Source: Brasenia schreberi
Taxonomy: Eukaryota > Streptophyta > Magnoliopsida > Nymphaeales > Cabombaceae
Assembly: GCA_036023115.1 (NCBI GenBank)
Contig: JAYKKT010000041.1
Span: 3,993,501-4,057,500 of the forward strand
Reading direction: 5' to 3'
Length of the DNA: 64,000 nucleotides
This document shows positions 1 through 34,831 of this stretch, piece after piece. The notes under the pieces are model-generated. The model did no database searches. It was not told where the DNA came from and saw only the letters and a list, made by a program, of their open reading frames with translations. Within the stretch, counting starts at the first letter, position 1, and every line of letters starts with the position of its first letter. The translations under genes and the position numbers were made by a program.

Positions 1-1480
1 GCTTCTTCATTCTCAGATGTTCAAACTTAAAGCTCGATCCTCATTTCGGTGGATGATTGCATGGCTGCTAATCATACAGTACCATGACCGGTGGCTTTTG
101 AAAAAATAAAGACAAGCTGATGAAGAAAGGAAACTCTGATCGTTTTTTCTTGTTGGGAAACCAATCAATGTGAAACAGTTGAAACTTTGCAAAAGATAGA
201 TGAGTTCTATGTATGTGCATTTTCTCATTTGCACCATCTTTTCATCTAGATTAGACCTACCTAGTAAATGATGTAAATATTATAGCGTACCTCATCTTGT
301 ACAGGACACTAACACATGTATTTATCGTACCCCACTTAATTAGTGATTTTTTTTCTAAATAACAACTAGAAAGTAAAGTAAAGCTTAGAAAAATATCAAC
401 AATATACAATATGATACTATACATACAATAAGGTGCAAAATACAACCTAAATGGTGGAACGATGCAGGTACTTGGCTCGATTGACCCAAGTACAATATGA
501 CAATATCATAGCATATCATATAATTATGGCAACATAATATCAGTGTCAATGAAGGGCCAATATGTAAAATGTATAATGGCATGCTTTCTTGTATTGAGTC
601 GTCCTTGGAGGGCTTGATTTAAAGAAAATGTAGATCTTATGCTGACAAACTTGCCTCCATCAAAGATGACAAAGGGCTTCAATTATTCCTTCTTATTCCA
701 GTGCTCCGATTGGAACTGTATGGTTATAATAAGAAAAGACATGATTCCTTTTTGTTTTTCATGGACAAGATGTTAGCAGGAACCAGCATGCATGCGTTTA
801 AGCTCTTCTGGTGCTTATGAAGCACATCTATTTTGGAGAATCTCCACGAAATGGTATTGAAGTAGACAGTAAACTTGATCAAAGAGAAAAATGGGAAGAC
901 AGAATTAACATGTTAAATAGGAAAATATCCTTTTATCCAGTTGAAAAGGAGCATCCTAGGAAAAGTAGACTTTCCGATACCTAGCAGTCCTTTCAGCAAA
1001 AATATTTCATCATCTTGAGGCAGAGGCTTTCAGCCTATATATCTGCCAAGCAGAAGGAAGATAAAAGGTTAAACAGCAAATTAAACATTTATACCTGGCT
1101 TCACTTGGCAAAAGGAGATCTGCCCAGAGAGGCCTATATGAATCCTACAATTAAAAAGAAGAAGAAGAAGACAGTCTTAGATCATTCTACCATTGAAGTT
1201 CGAAGTCCTCACAGTATGTTTGATATAAAGGAAATTAAAGAGAAGAATAATCATTTCAGTTTCCTTAGCAACATGTTCATGATAAGAATATGAACTATGT
1301 CATGTGGCATAAAGCCCTAATATCAAATGTAGTACTTCAGGTTTTCTTTTTGAATTGGCAATTATATGGAGAAAATTTGACCTGCTCTGTGCAAATGTGA
1401 ATACTCAAAACACATTTCCACTGGAAAATTGAGAAAAACCTTGATTTTGTCTCCTCACACCTCTGAAGCATGGGTAGGCC
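1..1480. other. AT-rich region with no recognised gene
   Basis: Low-GC sequence with only short chance reading frames. The longest on + (1015-1293) starts at TTG, is lysine-rich and shows no motif I recognise. I see no splice-bounded exon, RNA gene or element end here. Confidence 0.5.
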
Positions 1481-1489
1481 ACTTATGGC

Positions 1490-1753
1490 AGACTAGCAGT
1501 ATCGGATACGTACTGGTATGGTATTTGTATGGGTACGCCGGGTAAGTCTGGGTACGTTTTTTTGTTTCTAAGACTAGAATGCGAGTATGTTTGGCTACGG
1601 GTACCCGTATCCGGTACTCAGTTTTTTTTTTACAAAAATGGATCAGGCTGACCCGTATCTGAATGGGTTAACCAGACCCAAATTAAAACCGTTTAATCCC
1701 CTTCCCCTTTCACGACATCCTCTCTCTCTTTTCCGCGAGTTGGCGACTGCGAG

Positions 1754-1785
<32 letters not shown>

Positions 1786-2790
1786 CCGGTGAGTTGGCGA
1801 CTGTGAGCGCAGTTTTGACAAGGCTGTGGCGGTACGCCGGTATCCATCTGTGGTACTCTCTTTCTCTCTCTCACACTTCCTCTCTCTTCCAGCAAAGCAC
1901 GGTGGTCTCTCTCTGTCTAGGGCCGTTTCGGTATTCTTGGCTCACAGAAACAAGGAGCAACTTGAACATGAGAAACCATTATGTCACTAGTTTGAACCGG
2001 TAGAGTAGTTGATATGAAGATTCAAGCAGTATGAAAATAAAAAATCAATGTGATAAACAAAAATTAGTATGCGTGTATCTAGATATGTTTGCATCTGTTC
2101 TGTTTGCTAACAAACTGATCAACTGGGATTCATTGTGAGATACCAGAAACCTTCTCCAACAGTCAAATTAGAGAGAAAAGGATGATCCAGAAAGAAAGTA
2201 ATTGTATGATAATATACATTGTATATGGACTCCCTTGTTGTATTTACATTAGGAGACCTGGGAAACCCTTGATGTTCTCCTCGTAATGGGTAATCGATTT
2301 TCTTATGTTTCAATTGAGGAAGTCATTGCGAGTGGAATATCAAGGTATGTTCTTGAATCGTGGATATTTGGCTGTTTGAATATTATTAATATTTGGTACC
2401 GATCACAACTTGTTCTTTTGGACCTCTCTTTGTTAAGGAAACAAGTTAGTACTCGGTAGAGGTACATCTAGTTCCCTATTTTGATAATATATTGCAATCT
2501 ATTTCCTCCTATTCTAGACATATGAGATTATGATATCTTTGCCTCTTGTTCAGTGTTCTTGTTTTGATATGCTATACTTGTTATTGTAGTTATATTCATT
2601 TGCTTAAATTTATCATCTTCTTATATTATGTTGTCAATTATGAATTACATATTTAATTTCATATAATTTTAATTATGTATAAAGTGTGCTGAAAATTTTA
2701 CATTTTTAATATTGGCGTATCCATACCTTAGATTTTCTGAAATTCATGTATCCCATAGGACCCATACCCATACCCACGCAACGTAGCTGC
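1490..2790. mobile_element. Possible hAT-like non-autonomous element with GTACCC-type end repeats
   Basis: Both ends are packed with short variants of GGGTACC, GTATCC and TACGCC: 1500-1620 in forward form and 2712-2785 as the reverse complement (for example CCCATACCCATACCCACG). Such subterminal arrays are typical of plant hAT elements and resemble in style the GATACG arrays of the hAT copies later in the window. The middle contains CT tracts at 1722-1780 and 1858-1915 and no transposase. I could not find a matching 8-bp target duplication, so the borders are estimates. Confidence 0.35.
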
Positions 2791-2799
2791 AGATTTGAT

Positions 2800-3470
2800 G
2801 GGGAATTCAATGTTTTTTCCTTTTTAAAGAAGGCCTTATCGTCAAAGTTGGGGTACAAGTTATGTGGATTGGGTCATCCTTGAGCCAATCCACTATTATT
2901 GGCCTGCTAATCTAGAACTAAGATCAGACAAGGACTGTCCATGTTGTGAAACTCTTATAGATGGTGTGAATATGAACGAAAAGAGCATGCTGATGTAATG
3001 TCGTGCATGCTAAAATATCAATTTTCATCTGGAAGGGGCAACCACTGAATATCAAGAGATTCGAGGAAATGTTACACCTTTAATCTCATCCCATAATTCA
3101 GTGATATAACTTTTCTTGAGAAATCACTAAAGAAATAAGTTCCTAAGTTCTCTGGTACACCTAACAGTTGACAAAGATGACAATACCAATTCACACTAAG
3201 ATAACAACACCAAGATTTGCAAGAAATTACAAATGAAGAACATACATGCATTATAAAACCATCTCTCAGTGCAACGTATACCTACTCACAGAATTGCTAT
3301 GAAGTCAAAGCAGCTTGAATTCCATGTTGAGTATTGGGTGTAGTAGCAGGAGGGAAAGTTGACTGGATGCTAGAATAAGATCTTCAAAGGGAGTGTGTCT
3401 CGTAGAAGAGTCGTCAGCAACATGCTTTGGTGTGCTTTCACCAGTTTCCTTATTGAATGGAATAGGGCTA
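2800..3470. other. Intergenic stretch, nothing recognised
   Basis: Unremarkable AT-rich DNA. The segment from about 3360 may be the low-conservation C-terminal part of the adjacent antisense gag remnant, but I cannot support that by motif. Confidence 0.4.
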
Positions 3471-3479
3471 GATTTCTTA

Positions 3480-3980
3480 GGCATAGAGTTGTTCTTGGCA
3501 CTAAATGATTTCCTTTCTTTTCACTTTAATTGATAATTGTATAACATCTTCAAAGAAAATGAATGGTTGTAATTCAACAACATTTGCAATAGTCCTATTA
3601 AGTCCTGCAAGAAAACGAGTTGTAGTATGTTCTTGTGGCTTCTACACATTACATCGAATCATTAATGTCTCAAATTCTTTTACATAATCTTCAACATTCA
3701 TTCTTTCTTACCGCAAACTTTGGATTTTAAGATATAATTCTTGTTTATAATATTCTAGAACAAATCATTTAGCCATTAGGGTTTCATCAACCTCCAGCTT
3801 TGAATTTCTTCCTCCCCATCCCTCCTTCATTGGTCCTTCAGATTCTCTCACCAAATGTTAGCATAATCTTAAAATTCTAGGGCTGTAAGATGACATTTAG
3901 TTTGCTCAAAGTAGCTAAAATATGAAAATATTTTATCCACTCGCTGAACCCATTATAAGAATTCTTCTGGAGAGCTCATC
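3480..3980 (-). pseudogene. Ty3/gypsy gag remnant (capsid region), broken
   Basis: Read on the minus strand, this stretch encodes the retrotransposon gag domain of plant Ty3/gypsy elements in order: a PEEFL-x-WVQRVDKIF block near 3950-3900, then a block with VEDYVKEFETLMIRC near 3700-3650, then RFLAGLNRTIANVVELQ near 3620-3570. Several in-frame stops interrupt it, including one just after the IRC motif at about 3640, so it is inactive. No LTR, protease or polymerase of the same element is recognisable next to it. An RTE LINE fragment is inserted just beyond its N-terminal end at 4030. Confidence 0.8.
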
Positions 3981-4011
3981 CCTTTAAATGGTGAGATTTG
4001 AATTTTGGGTA

Positions 4012-4029
4012 GTATTCATTTCAATCTCT
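4012..4029 (+). repeat. Left target-site duplication of a LINE fragment
   Basis: The 18 bases GTATTCATTTCAATCTCT recur exactly at 4448-4465, flanking the LINE fragment at 4030-4447. The first three bases could instead be element tail on the right side, so the secure duplication is 15-18 bp. Confidence 0.85.
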
Positions 4030-4447
4030 GTTATAAAAATTCGACGAAGTTTTACACTGGCTGTCAGAAGCCTAACACAACCCTCCTCCTTTATCCGGGC
4101 TTGGGACCGGCAATGCAAGGGTGATCCCTTACATGGGCAGAGTTTTAGAAACAAATTAGGAGTGGCACCAATAGAGGATAAAATGAGAGAACATCGTTTA
4201 AGATGGTTTGGACATATAGAAAGAAGATCAAAAGAAGAACCTGTAAGAAGGTTAGAAAAACTAAATTTGAAAAGTATTAAAAGAGGTAGAGGACGACCAC
4301 AAAAGTTTTGGAAAGAAACAATAAAGAATGATCTAGCTTATTGTGAGTTAACTGCTAACATGGCACACGATAGGGATCTGTGGAAACAAAGAATCCATGT
4401 AGTTGTCCCCGTCTAGTATGGGAAAAGGCTTAGTTGTTGTTGTTGTT
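4030..4447 (+). mobile_element. 5'-inverted RTE-type LINE fragment
   Basis: The right part (about 4146-4447) is the sense 3' end of the RTE family: it encodes the conserved C-terminal tail with [11 protein letters not shown] and [16 protein letters not shown], then the family 3' end and a (TTG)n tail. The left part (4030 to about 4140) is the reverse complement of the family's 5' untranslated region; compare 52869-52945. Both parts lie inside one 18-bp target duplication, so they arrived as a single insertion. This is the structure expected from twin-primed reverse transcription. The inverted piece carries about 55 bp of 5' sequence that the long copy at 52869 lacks. Confidence 0.88.
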
Positions 4448-4465
4448 GTATTCATTTCAATCTCT
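4448..4465 (+). repeat. Right target-site duplication of a LINE fragment
   Basis: Exact copy of 4012-4029, immediately after the (TTG)n tail. Confidence 0.85.
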
Positions 4466-4479
4466 ATAATTATTGTGTG

Positions 4480-5680
4480 GATTCTAGGAGGAGGTGTCAT
4501 GTCTTCTTCCTCAGGTTCCTGATCATTTGAATGTGATTAGGAGCCTCCTGAGTTGGGATGGAGTGACACAATCGTTCTATGGCCCTAAGCAGAATTTGAA
4601 GTTGGACAATCGTTTATTCTTGTCGTCTTTGCAAGGCTACAACCCTAGCTTGGCCAAAATATATGCCTCACGGGAAGTTGGGAACTTCTTCACTGGAATT
4701 TTGGTTGGGTGGTATTTTGGTGGTTTGTCATGGTTTGGGATATAAGAAGAGTTAGGAAGGCTCTAGAGAACTTACACGTTTTGAGGCAAAATGATGTGTG
4801 GTTTTGGGCTAAATGACTCAAGAGGATCTTAATGAGAACACCAATGATGTATTCCCGTACACCAAAGGCGTCCACTGATTCTGAATGAGTCAAACCGCTA
4901 TTCATGAAAGTTGAACTAAAGGTGAACAAGAGAACACCTTTAGATAAGAGAACAAGAATAGCGGTTAGGACTGTATCGTTGGATAATAGATAAGAGAACA
5001 AGAGAACACCTTTCACAAGATAACCCAACATCAATCTCACCACTAATTCTAAGCTGAGTTAGATAAGAGAACACAAAATTCGTTGGATAATAGATGTTGG
5101 GTTTTGCTTATTGGTGTTACAGATATAGCTTTTTCGTTGGGGTTCGGTCTTGTGAAAGAGTCGTCTGCCCCGATTGCCATAGTGGATTTATTGAGCAGAT
5201 GCAGCCATTTCCTTCACTAGAGAGCATTGTTGGTGGTTAGGACTGTATCGAAGTGCAGTTGCAGGAACTACTGTCAGGTTTAGTGTTATCTGTTTAGGTT
5301 GCCGATCATTCAGTTTTTTCATCTTTTTATATTTGGTTTCGTACTCATAGGCCATGGTTACGAATTGTTTGACCTATTCCTTTAAATGGAGTTGTTTGAA
5401 TAACTTGCTGCACGGTGCAATGCAATGCATTTCTTAATGCAACATGTCAGTCTTTGTTGTTGCATCTAGCGATCTTGCATTGTAAATTAACTTAGAATGG
5501 AGATTTCAAGGGTGGTAAATGATCATTCTATGTTCTCAGGCATTGAGAACACAAAAGTTGATTTCCTAGACATTTTCCACGTTTCCCATGGTGTTGGACA
5601 AATTCATGCCTTGATTACCCTAGAAAACACCATCATGAATTAATTCTTGAGTTGACAGGTTTTAAACCTTTAAGGCTTGT
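4480..5680. other. Unassigned region with short internal repeats
   Basis: The short open frame at 4494-4745 (+) has no motif I know. Around 4920-5070 a phrase built on GATAAGAGAACA and AGAGAACACC recurs several times, and GGTTAGGACTGTATCG occurs at about 4964 and 5237. These look like local imperfect duplications. No gene could be supported. Confidence 0.4.
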
Positions 5681-5685
5681 GGTTC

Positions 5686-5931
5686 CTAAATAGTGAGGAC
5701 ATTTTTGGGACTTGTTGTAGTGGAATTCCAATCACTTATAGTGGGAAAATTCTCATTAACATATTTCTGAACCAATTGGACAAATTGAAAAAATTGTCTT
5801 TTCATAGACCTGGTGTGTGGTCGAGTGAGCCCTATTGGTGAATTTGGACTGATGTCCACATCAGGTTTAGTGATTTTTCTTTGTAAATAGTTGTAAAGCT
5901 GTGTCTGTTCGTCCTTGTTACCATTTCTCAT
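5686..5931 (-). pseudogene. Possible C-terminal tail of a gypsy polyprotein
   Basis: An 81-codon minus-strand frame contains the phrase GLTRPHTRSMKRQ. It resembles the basic GP-T-RARA-type tail at the very end of plant Ty3/gypsy polyproteins. No integrase or RT is seen next to it, and its order relative to the gag remnant at 3.5-4.0 kb is wrong for a single element. The identification rests on this one short motif. Confidence 0.3.
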
Positions 5932-6242
5932 GCTCTGAACTGCTTCTGAATTTGTTTAATTGGCTTTGAGAATGTTACTTGTGAATATGCTTGTGGTTGG
6001 GGTTTACAAAAGTTTTCACACTTACGGAAGGTCCAATAAGATTCTCTTTTTGGTCACGATGGGAGGCAAAGCCTAAAACAGAATTGAGTTCACCACCAGC
6101 GAGGTGGGAGTCATAGAGCCCTGCTAGATGAGCTAATTCTATGCTTGCAAGGTCCAATAAGATATTTATGACCTTGCTTTACATTTTGTGCTACACTCAT
6201 CTTTTTTCCTCCCAATTCTTGAAAAAGTTCCTTTTTGTAATC

Positions 6243-6254
6243 TCAGAGGCATAA
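6243..6254 (+). other. Likely 5'-UTR intron acceptor of the L31 gene
   Basis: A pyrimidine-rich tract ending TTTTTGTAATCTCAG (3' end at 6246) lies eight bases before the ATG. It suggests that the 5' UTR is spliced and that the leader exon lies upstream. No donor was assigned. Confidence 0.4.
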
Positions 6255-6464
6255 ATGAAGAAAGGCTTGCATCCACAGTTGCAATGGATCTCATATGTTA
6301 CGCCTTCTGGCAGACTTATTCAGGTGATGATGACAAAGATCCATCATGTTGGCAAAGTTTACCACCTAAGAGCTAAGCGTCAGATGTCTCAGACTGTAGG
6401 TCAAATTGCAAAGTTCAATCAACGTTATGGTCGAAAGCAGGAGGAACAAGAGGAACAAAAGTAA
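6255..6464 (+). CDS. Organellar ribosomal protein bL31-like, 69 aa
   Basis: A single uninterrupted frame starts MKKGLHPQLQWISYV and ends near IAKFNQRYGRKQEEQEEQK. The MKKG-HP start and the AKFNQRYG block near the end are the two conserved ends of the bL31 family. From memory of the family, plants encode a nuclear bL31-like protein of about this length for the mitochondrial or plastid large ribosomal subunit. The zinc-binding cysteines of many bacterial L31 proteins are absent and there is no obvious N-terminal targeting extension. The start was chosen because it gives the family N-terminus exactly and because a splice acceptor lies just upstream. A competing + frame (6188-6376) reads out of register and is a shadow. 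The gene is convergent with the adenylate kinase gene whose stop is at 7966. It is intact and free of transposons, unlike its neighbours. Confidence 0.8.
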   Translation: MKKGLHPQLQWISYVTPSGRLIQVMMTKIHHVGKVYHLRAKRQMSQTVGQIAKFNQRYGRKQEEQEEQK

Positions 6465-7960
6465 ATTGTTCGGGAAGTAAACAAGGAGCTCGATGGGCAA
6501 ATTTTGTCAAGTTTATGTTAGCTCCGATATAACTGAAAATCTCCCAACGTGTGTCATGCTTTCTTCAATCACAAGATGGAAACTCAATGTTTTGGTTTAT
6601 GGTTCACAGTTTCCTGAGTTTTATACGTTGTGATTCTATTGTATCAAATATAGGATATTTAGCTTGTTCATGTTTGGTTCTGCACAGTATAGTTTGAAGA
6701 GAGGTGTTCATGAGAGTCGAGCCGACTTCCCGTTCAACACCCAAAGGCCGCTACTTTGCACCCATTCTGCATATTGCCCATGCATCTTTCATAATTGTCA
6801 TCTCAATATTTCTTGGAATGCAAGTGGGTCATCTCGAACCGACTTCCTGTTCAACACCCAAAGGCCGTTGAGGTTGGAGATGCATGTGCAACATGCATCA
6901 TGGCTGCGTAGTAAATGGCAATCTCTGTTGGAGACTTTGTGCATGCAATAGATAGGCGAGGTGGGTCAAACGGCTCTACTTTAATGCATTAAGAGAACAT
7001 AAGAAGAAAACCATGGCTGGTAAATGAGCCAAACAACTTGTAGTTCAGCTTGGTATAGCGCTTTCCTAGCTTGTGCGTCTTCGGTTTGTTAAACCATGTG
7101 ACCTGAACATGAACATGGTATGTACAGCTCGTTCAAAGCACATTTTCAAGATTTTTACCCGAACCGTGCTCAAGGTAATTGCATTACGTTAAGAAAAGAC
7201 TGGAACGTGGCAGGCCATTTATTCAGGGTAACCTAGGATATAACCCCTCGAAGCATCCAGCTTGGCTCGTAAAAGGATAACAAACAGCTCAAGTTCGAGC
7301 AAAGGTTGTTCAACTGTGGGTCGTCTCTACTCTCTACTATACACAGAACAAGCCGAGCAACAAAGAAGGGTTGTTCAGTTCGTTCACCTTAGGACAGCAG
7401 TTACAATACCAAGTTTATGTCACAACCTATGCTGCATTTTCGAAACAACATGCATTAAGATGAAGGTTCTTTGTGATCAATACTGTTAGTCCATGAAACA
7501 CCTTGAATCAATAGAAAAGGAAAAGAAGCACCAGAGCGTGCATCAGTACAAACTTTTTCCTCTTCCGATAAACAAAGAACGGTTGCAACTGTGGTGCAAG
7601 AATTAATACCGTCCTCGTTAAGAGACCAGTGATCAGAAGGAGACCTCCATTGCAGTGCATGCAGGTCCGAGATAATATAGCATATGCAGTGGCCTTCGTT
7701 TCAAACTGTTATGCGGAAAAGGATGCTCATATCTGTGTGTGTGGGTGTGTGAGAGAGCAGAAAAAAGCCATGCTTTTCTCTTTCAACAAGACATCCATCG
7801 AAAATCTTATTACTGCACCAATTCTTTGGCTAAACGCTCCCATGAACACAAAATCATCTTACAAAACTATCATGTATCTTGTTGAACAAGTGCTGAATCC
7901 GAATGAATCTATTCTGCCAACTCAACAGAATGTCTTTAATGTAAAATCAGAAAGGACGAG
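6465..7960. other. Shared 3' region between the L31 and adenylate kinase genes
   Basis: This should hold both 3' UTRs. A short direct repeat built on GACTTCC-GTTCAACACCCAAAGGCCG occurs at about 6725 and again at about 6840. The small reading frames at 6664-6951, 7262-7489 and 7629-7964 have no recognisable domain. Confidence 0.45.
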
Positions 7961-7965
7961 ATAAA

Positions 7966-31824
<23,859 letters not shown>

Positions 31825-31925
31825 TCTCTCTCTCTCTCTGCCTCTCTCTCTCTCTCTCTCTGCCTCTCTCTCTCTCTCGGCGAAAGAAGAGGCCTTTGCC
31901 GGGACCGGGGAGGAGTGAAGCTAAC
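31825..31925 (-). promoter_or_regulatory. ADK 5' UTR with GA-rich leader
   Basis: Directly before the ATG the sense strand reads as blocks of GA repeats with two GGCAGA interruptions (31826-31880). GA/CT-rich leaders are common in plant housekeeping genes. The transcription start was not determined and no TATA box is obvious; the promoter should lie at about 31900-32500. Confidence 0.55.
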
Positions 31926-32547
31926 AGTAGCTTAGGAAAGGAACATTATCTCAACCAATATGCCCCGCTACGTTTCACTGTCTTTCCCGAAAACCACTTC
32001 AATCCTCACCGCTTGCCTGTTTGCTTTCCTGGTCTTATATTAACTAAAATATTTTGTTGCTTTACATGAAACTTGGGCTTCAATGAGTAAAATTTCAGAA
32101 AATTGTTTTATTCTGTATTTTGAACAAGTCGCGTACATACACATCCTTCGGATCGTTAAACGAAGGAGCGGATCGGGTCAGTTCAAGGCTAGGGTCATCT
32201 CAGTCCATACTGGATCCAGGCGAACTCAATGAACTAAACATAAGCGTGTTTGTTAAACTATGAGTTTCTTTATTTGTATTATGTCTCATGTTCATGTCAT
32301 GTCATTTCATATGAAGCAGGTCAACCTGAATACGACCCAAATTTTTATTACCATGAGGAGACGTAGGAACAAGGAGTCCTGTCATATCCGTGTTGGGATT
32401 TCAAGTCAATGTTGTGTCGTCACATCACATCCAAAACGGTTGACCACAACACCATCAGGATCTTTTGTGCTACTTTGGGTGGACAAAAGACACATTCTTT
32501 TTGTATTGATTTCGTATCGGGTCTTTGTGTCATGTCCTACATTCCAA

Positions 32548-33410
32548 ACTTAGCTGAACAGCTTACGTAGGAACATGTTTACAAAAGGTTTATTATACTT
32601 TCACAAGCTGAGATGAACTAAGTTGAGAGAGCGATTTACTTAAATATTCTAAACAAAAAGAAAATTAACTTTCACCTACCTTAAGTATGCCTCTAAGGTG
32701 AAAATAAAAAAGAAAATCGTTTAACAAACTTTCCCTAGTCGAACTAAACCAAGCATACCATGTTTTTGTCCAGCTCGTGTTGTTGAAATAGATTTAACGT
32801 GCATGACCTGGGACAAGCCAAACTAGAGCAGCTTGGTTTGTTTACCAGCCACAGATGCCATTGTCAAGACATCTTGGATGTCAATCCATCTTAGAGATCT
32901 AGACAACAACACACACATACACATACATAGATATATAAATGACACATATATATAAATGCACAATGTCTTTTGGTGTATAATCTTGTATAAACATGTTTCT
33001 TGTATGATCTCTGTAGATACATGAATAACTTGACATTTAATGTATAAGATAGATCAAATGCAAAGTAGAAAAGTACAATGACACTTTTCATTTAAATCTT
33101 CACCTTGATCCAAAAAATCGAACAGTGAAAGTGTTTAAGTAAAATCATGAAATGTAAACATTATGAAACTACTATATATATAAACTCACAGTGTATTTTG
33201 GTGTAGAATCTTCCATAAACATCTTCATTATTTAATTGGTATGACCAACACTCGAGATTTGAACTCTAAGTATCATTATACTTTGTACTTTGTACTTAAT
33301 GTACCATGTACATTAAATATTTTTTGTTTTATCACCTCAACCGTTCATCTAAAATATTAATAGTGGAAATGCTTTTATAAGATTATGCATCGAAAGACAT
33401 TGTTCATTCA

Positions 33411-33483
<73 letters not shown>

Positions 33484-34177
33484 TAGTAGTTGCATAATAT
33501 TTAAATTACATTATTTTACATAAACACGTTCACTGTTAGTGTTTTGAGATCAAGGTGATGATTTAAATGAAAATTGTCATTGTACTTCTCTACTTTGCAT
33601 TTGATCTATCATATATATTAAATGTGAAGTTATTCATATATCCACGTAGATCAAACAACGAAGATGTTTATACAAGATTATGCATCGAAAGACATTGTGC
33701 ATTTATCATTACTTATATATGTGTGCGTATGTGTATGTATCTATGTTTTTGTATATGTGTGTTGTTGTCTAGATCTCTAAGACGGATTGACATCCAAGAT
33801 GTCTTCACAATTTCTCCCTTGATGTCATCAATGGCTGGTACAAACCAAGCTTCTCTAGTTTGGCTTATCCTAGGTCATTCACGTTAAATCTATTTCAACA
33901 ACATGAACTGAACGAAATCATGGTATGCTTGGTTTAGTTGGACTAGTGAAAGTTTGTTAAATGATTTTATTTTTATTTTCACCTTAGAGGCATACTTAAG
34001 GTAGGTGAAAGGTAATTTTCTTTTTGCTAATTCACAAATAAAGGTTTTAGGTAAATAAGGTTCATTTTGTTTAGAATGTTTAAGGAAATCGTTCCCTCAA
34101 CTTGGTTCATCTCAGCTTCAGAAAGGATAATAGACCTTTTGCGAACATGTTCCTATGTAAGTTGTTCAGCTAAGCCG
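32548..34177. repeat. Large inverted repeat, arms about 570-630 bp
   Basis: The left arm (32548-33118) and right arm (33545-34177) are reverse complements with indels. Matching landmarks: TTAGCTGAACAGCTTACG with the inverse at 34160-34176; GGTATGCTTGGTTTAGTTG at 33923 with its inverse at 32740-32760; GACATCTTGGATGTCAATCC at 32868 with its inverse at 33787-33806. The 430-bp spacer holds (TA)n(GA)n at 33413-33482. It starts about 0.7 kb upstream of the ADK ATG. Confidence 0.88.
33413..33482. repeat. (TA)n(GA)n compound microsatellite
   Basis: A TA tract of about 49 bp passes directly into (GA)10. Confidence 0.93.
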
Positions 34178-34259
34178 TTAACTCGACTTGCTTGCATAGA
34201 AAATGAGCCAACCAACAAAGGAGGCTTATCGGTTGGTTCAGTTCGTTTGTCAGGGCATT

Positions 34260-34826
34260 CTTGCAGTATATAATATATAATGTCTTTTGATGCATATAAA
34301 CATCTCCACTATTCAATCTTTGAGACTAATAATAGATTTTTGAATTACTTCGCATTTAATGCATATAGTATATAAAATATAAAGTAGAAAAGTAAAATGG
34401 TACTTTTAATTCTTAAAGATCAAACGGTGAAAATGTTTAAGTAAAATCATGTCATTTAAACATTATGAAGCTATCACTCCTCTCTCTCTATAATGGTAAT
34501 TGCATAGTGTCTTTCAGTGCATAATCTTGTATAAATATCTATATTGTTCGATTAGTATGATCGACAATAGAGACTTGAATTAAAAGTATTGTTGTATTTT
34601 TAATGTATTTAATGTATCATGAACATTAAATGCTTTTGTGTGATCACCTGAACCATTCATCTCAAAGATCATACATTTGATATTTGAATTACTTTACATT
34701 TAATTAATATAATTGGTTAATGCAAAGTATAAAATATAATGATATTTTAATTCAAATCTTCACCTTGATCTCAAAGATCGAATAATAGAGATGTTTAAGC
34801 AATATCACATAATCTAAACATTATGC
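34260..34826. repeat. Dispersed MITE-like repeat, part 1
   Basis: Shares with 33130-33540, 38270-38490 and 38880-39080 the phrases GCATAGTGTCTTTC, TTTGAATTAAAAGTAT, ATCTCAAAGATC and AAACATTATG. It is non-coding and AT-rich. It is cut at 34831 by the solo LTR insertion and continues at 38219. Confidence 0.65.
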
Positions 34827-34831
34827 AACTA
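34827..34831 (+). repeat. Left target duplication of solo LTR (AACTA)
   Basis: AACTA, repeated at 38219-38223. Confidence 0.85.

Noticed and set aside
1587..2003. 138-codon Ser-Leu-rich frame
   Set aside because: The length comes from CT tracts; no domain, no splice support, and it lies within a probable non-coding element.
5686..5931. Joining this frame and the gag remnant at 3.5-4.0 kb as one gypsy element
   Set aside because: Both read on the minus strand but in the wrong order, and an RTE LINE and unrelated DNA lie between them.
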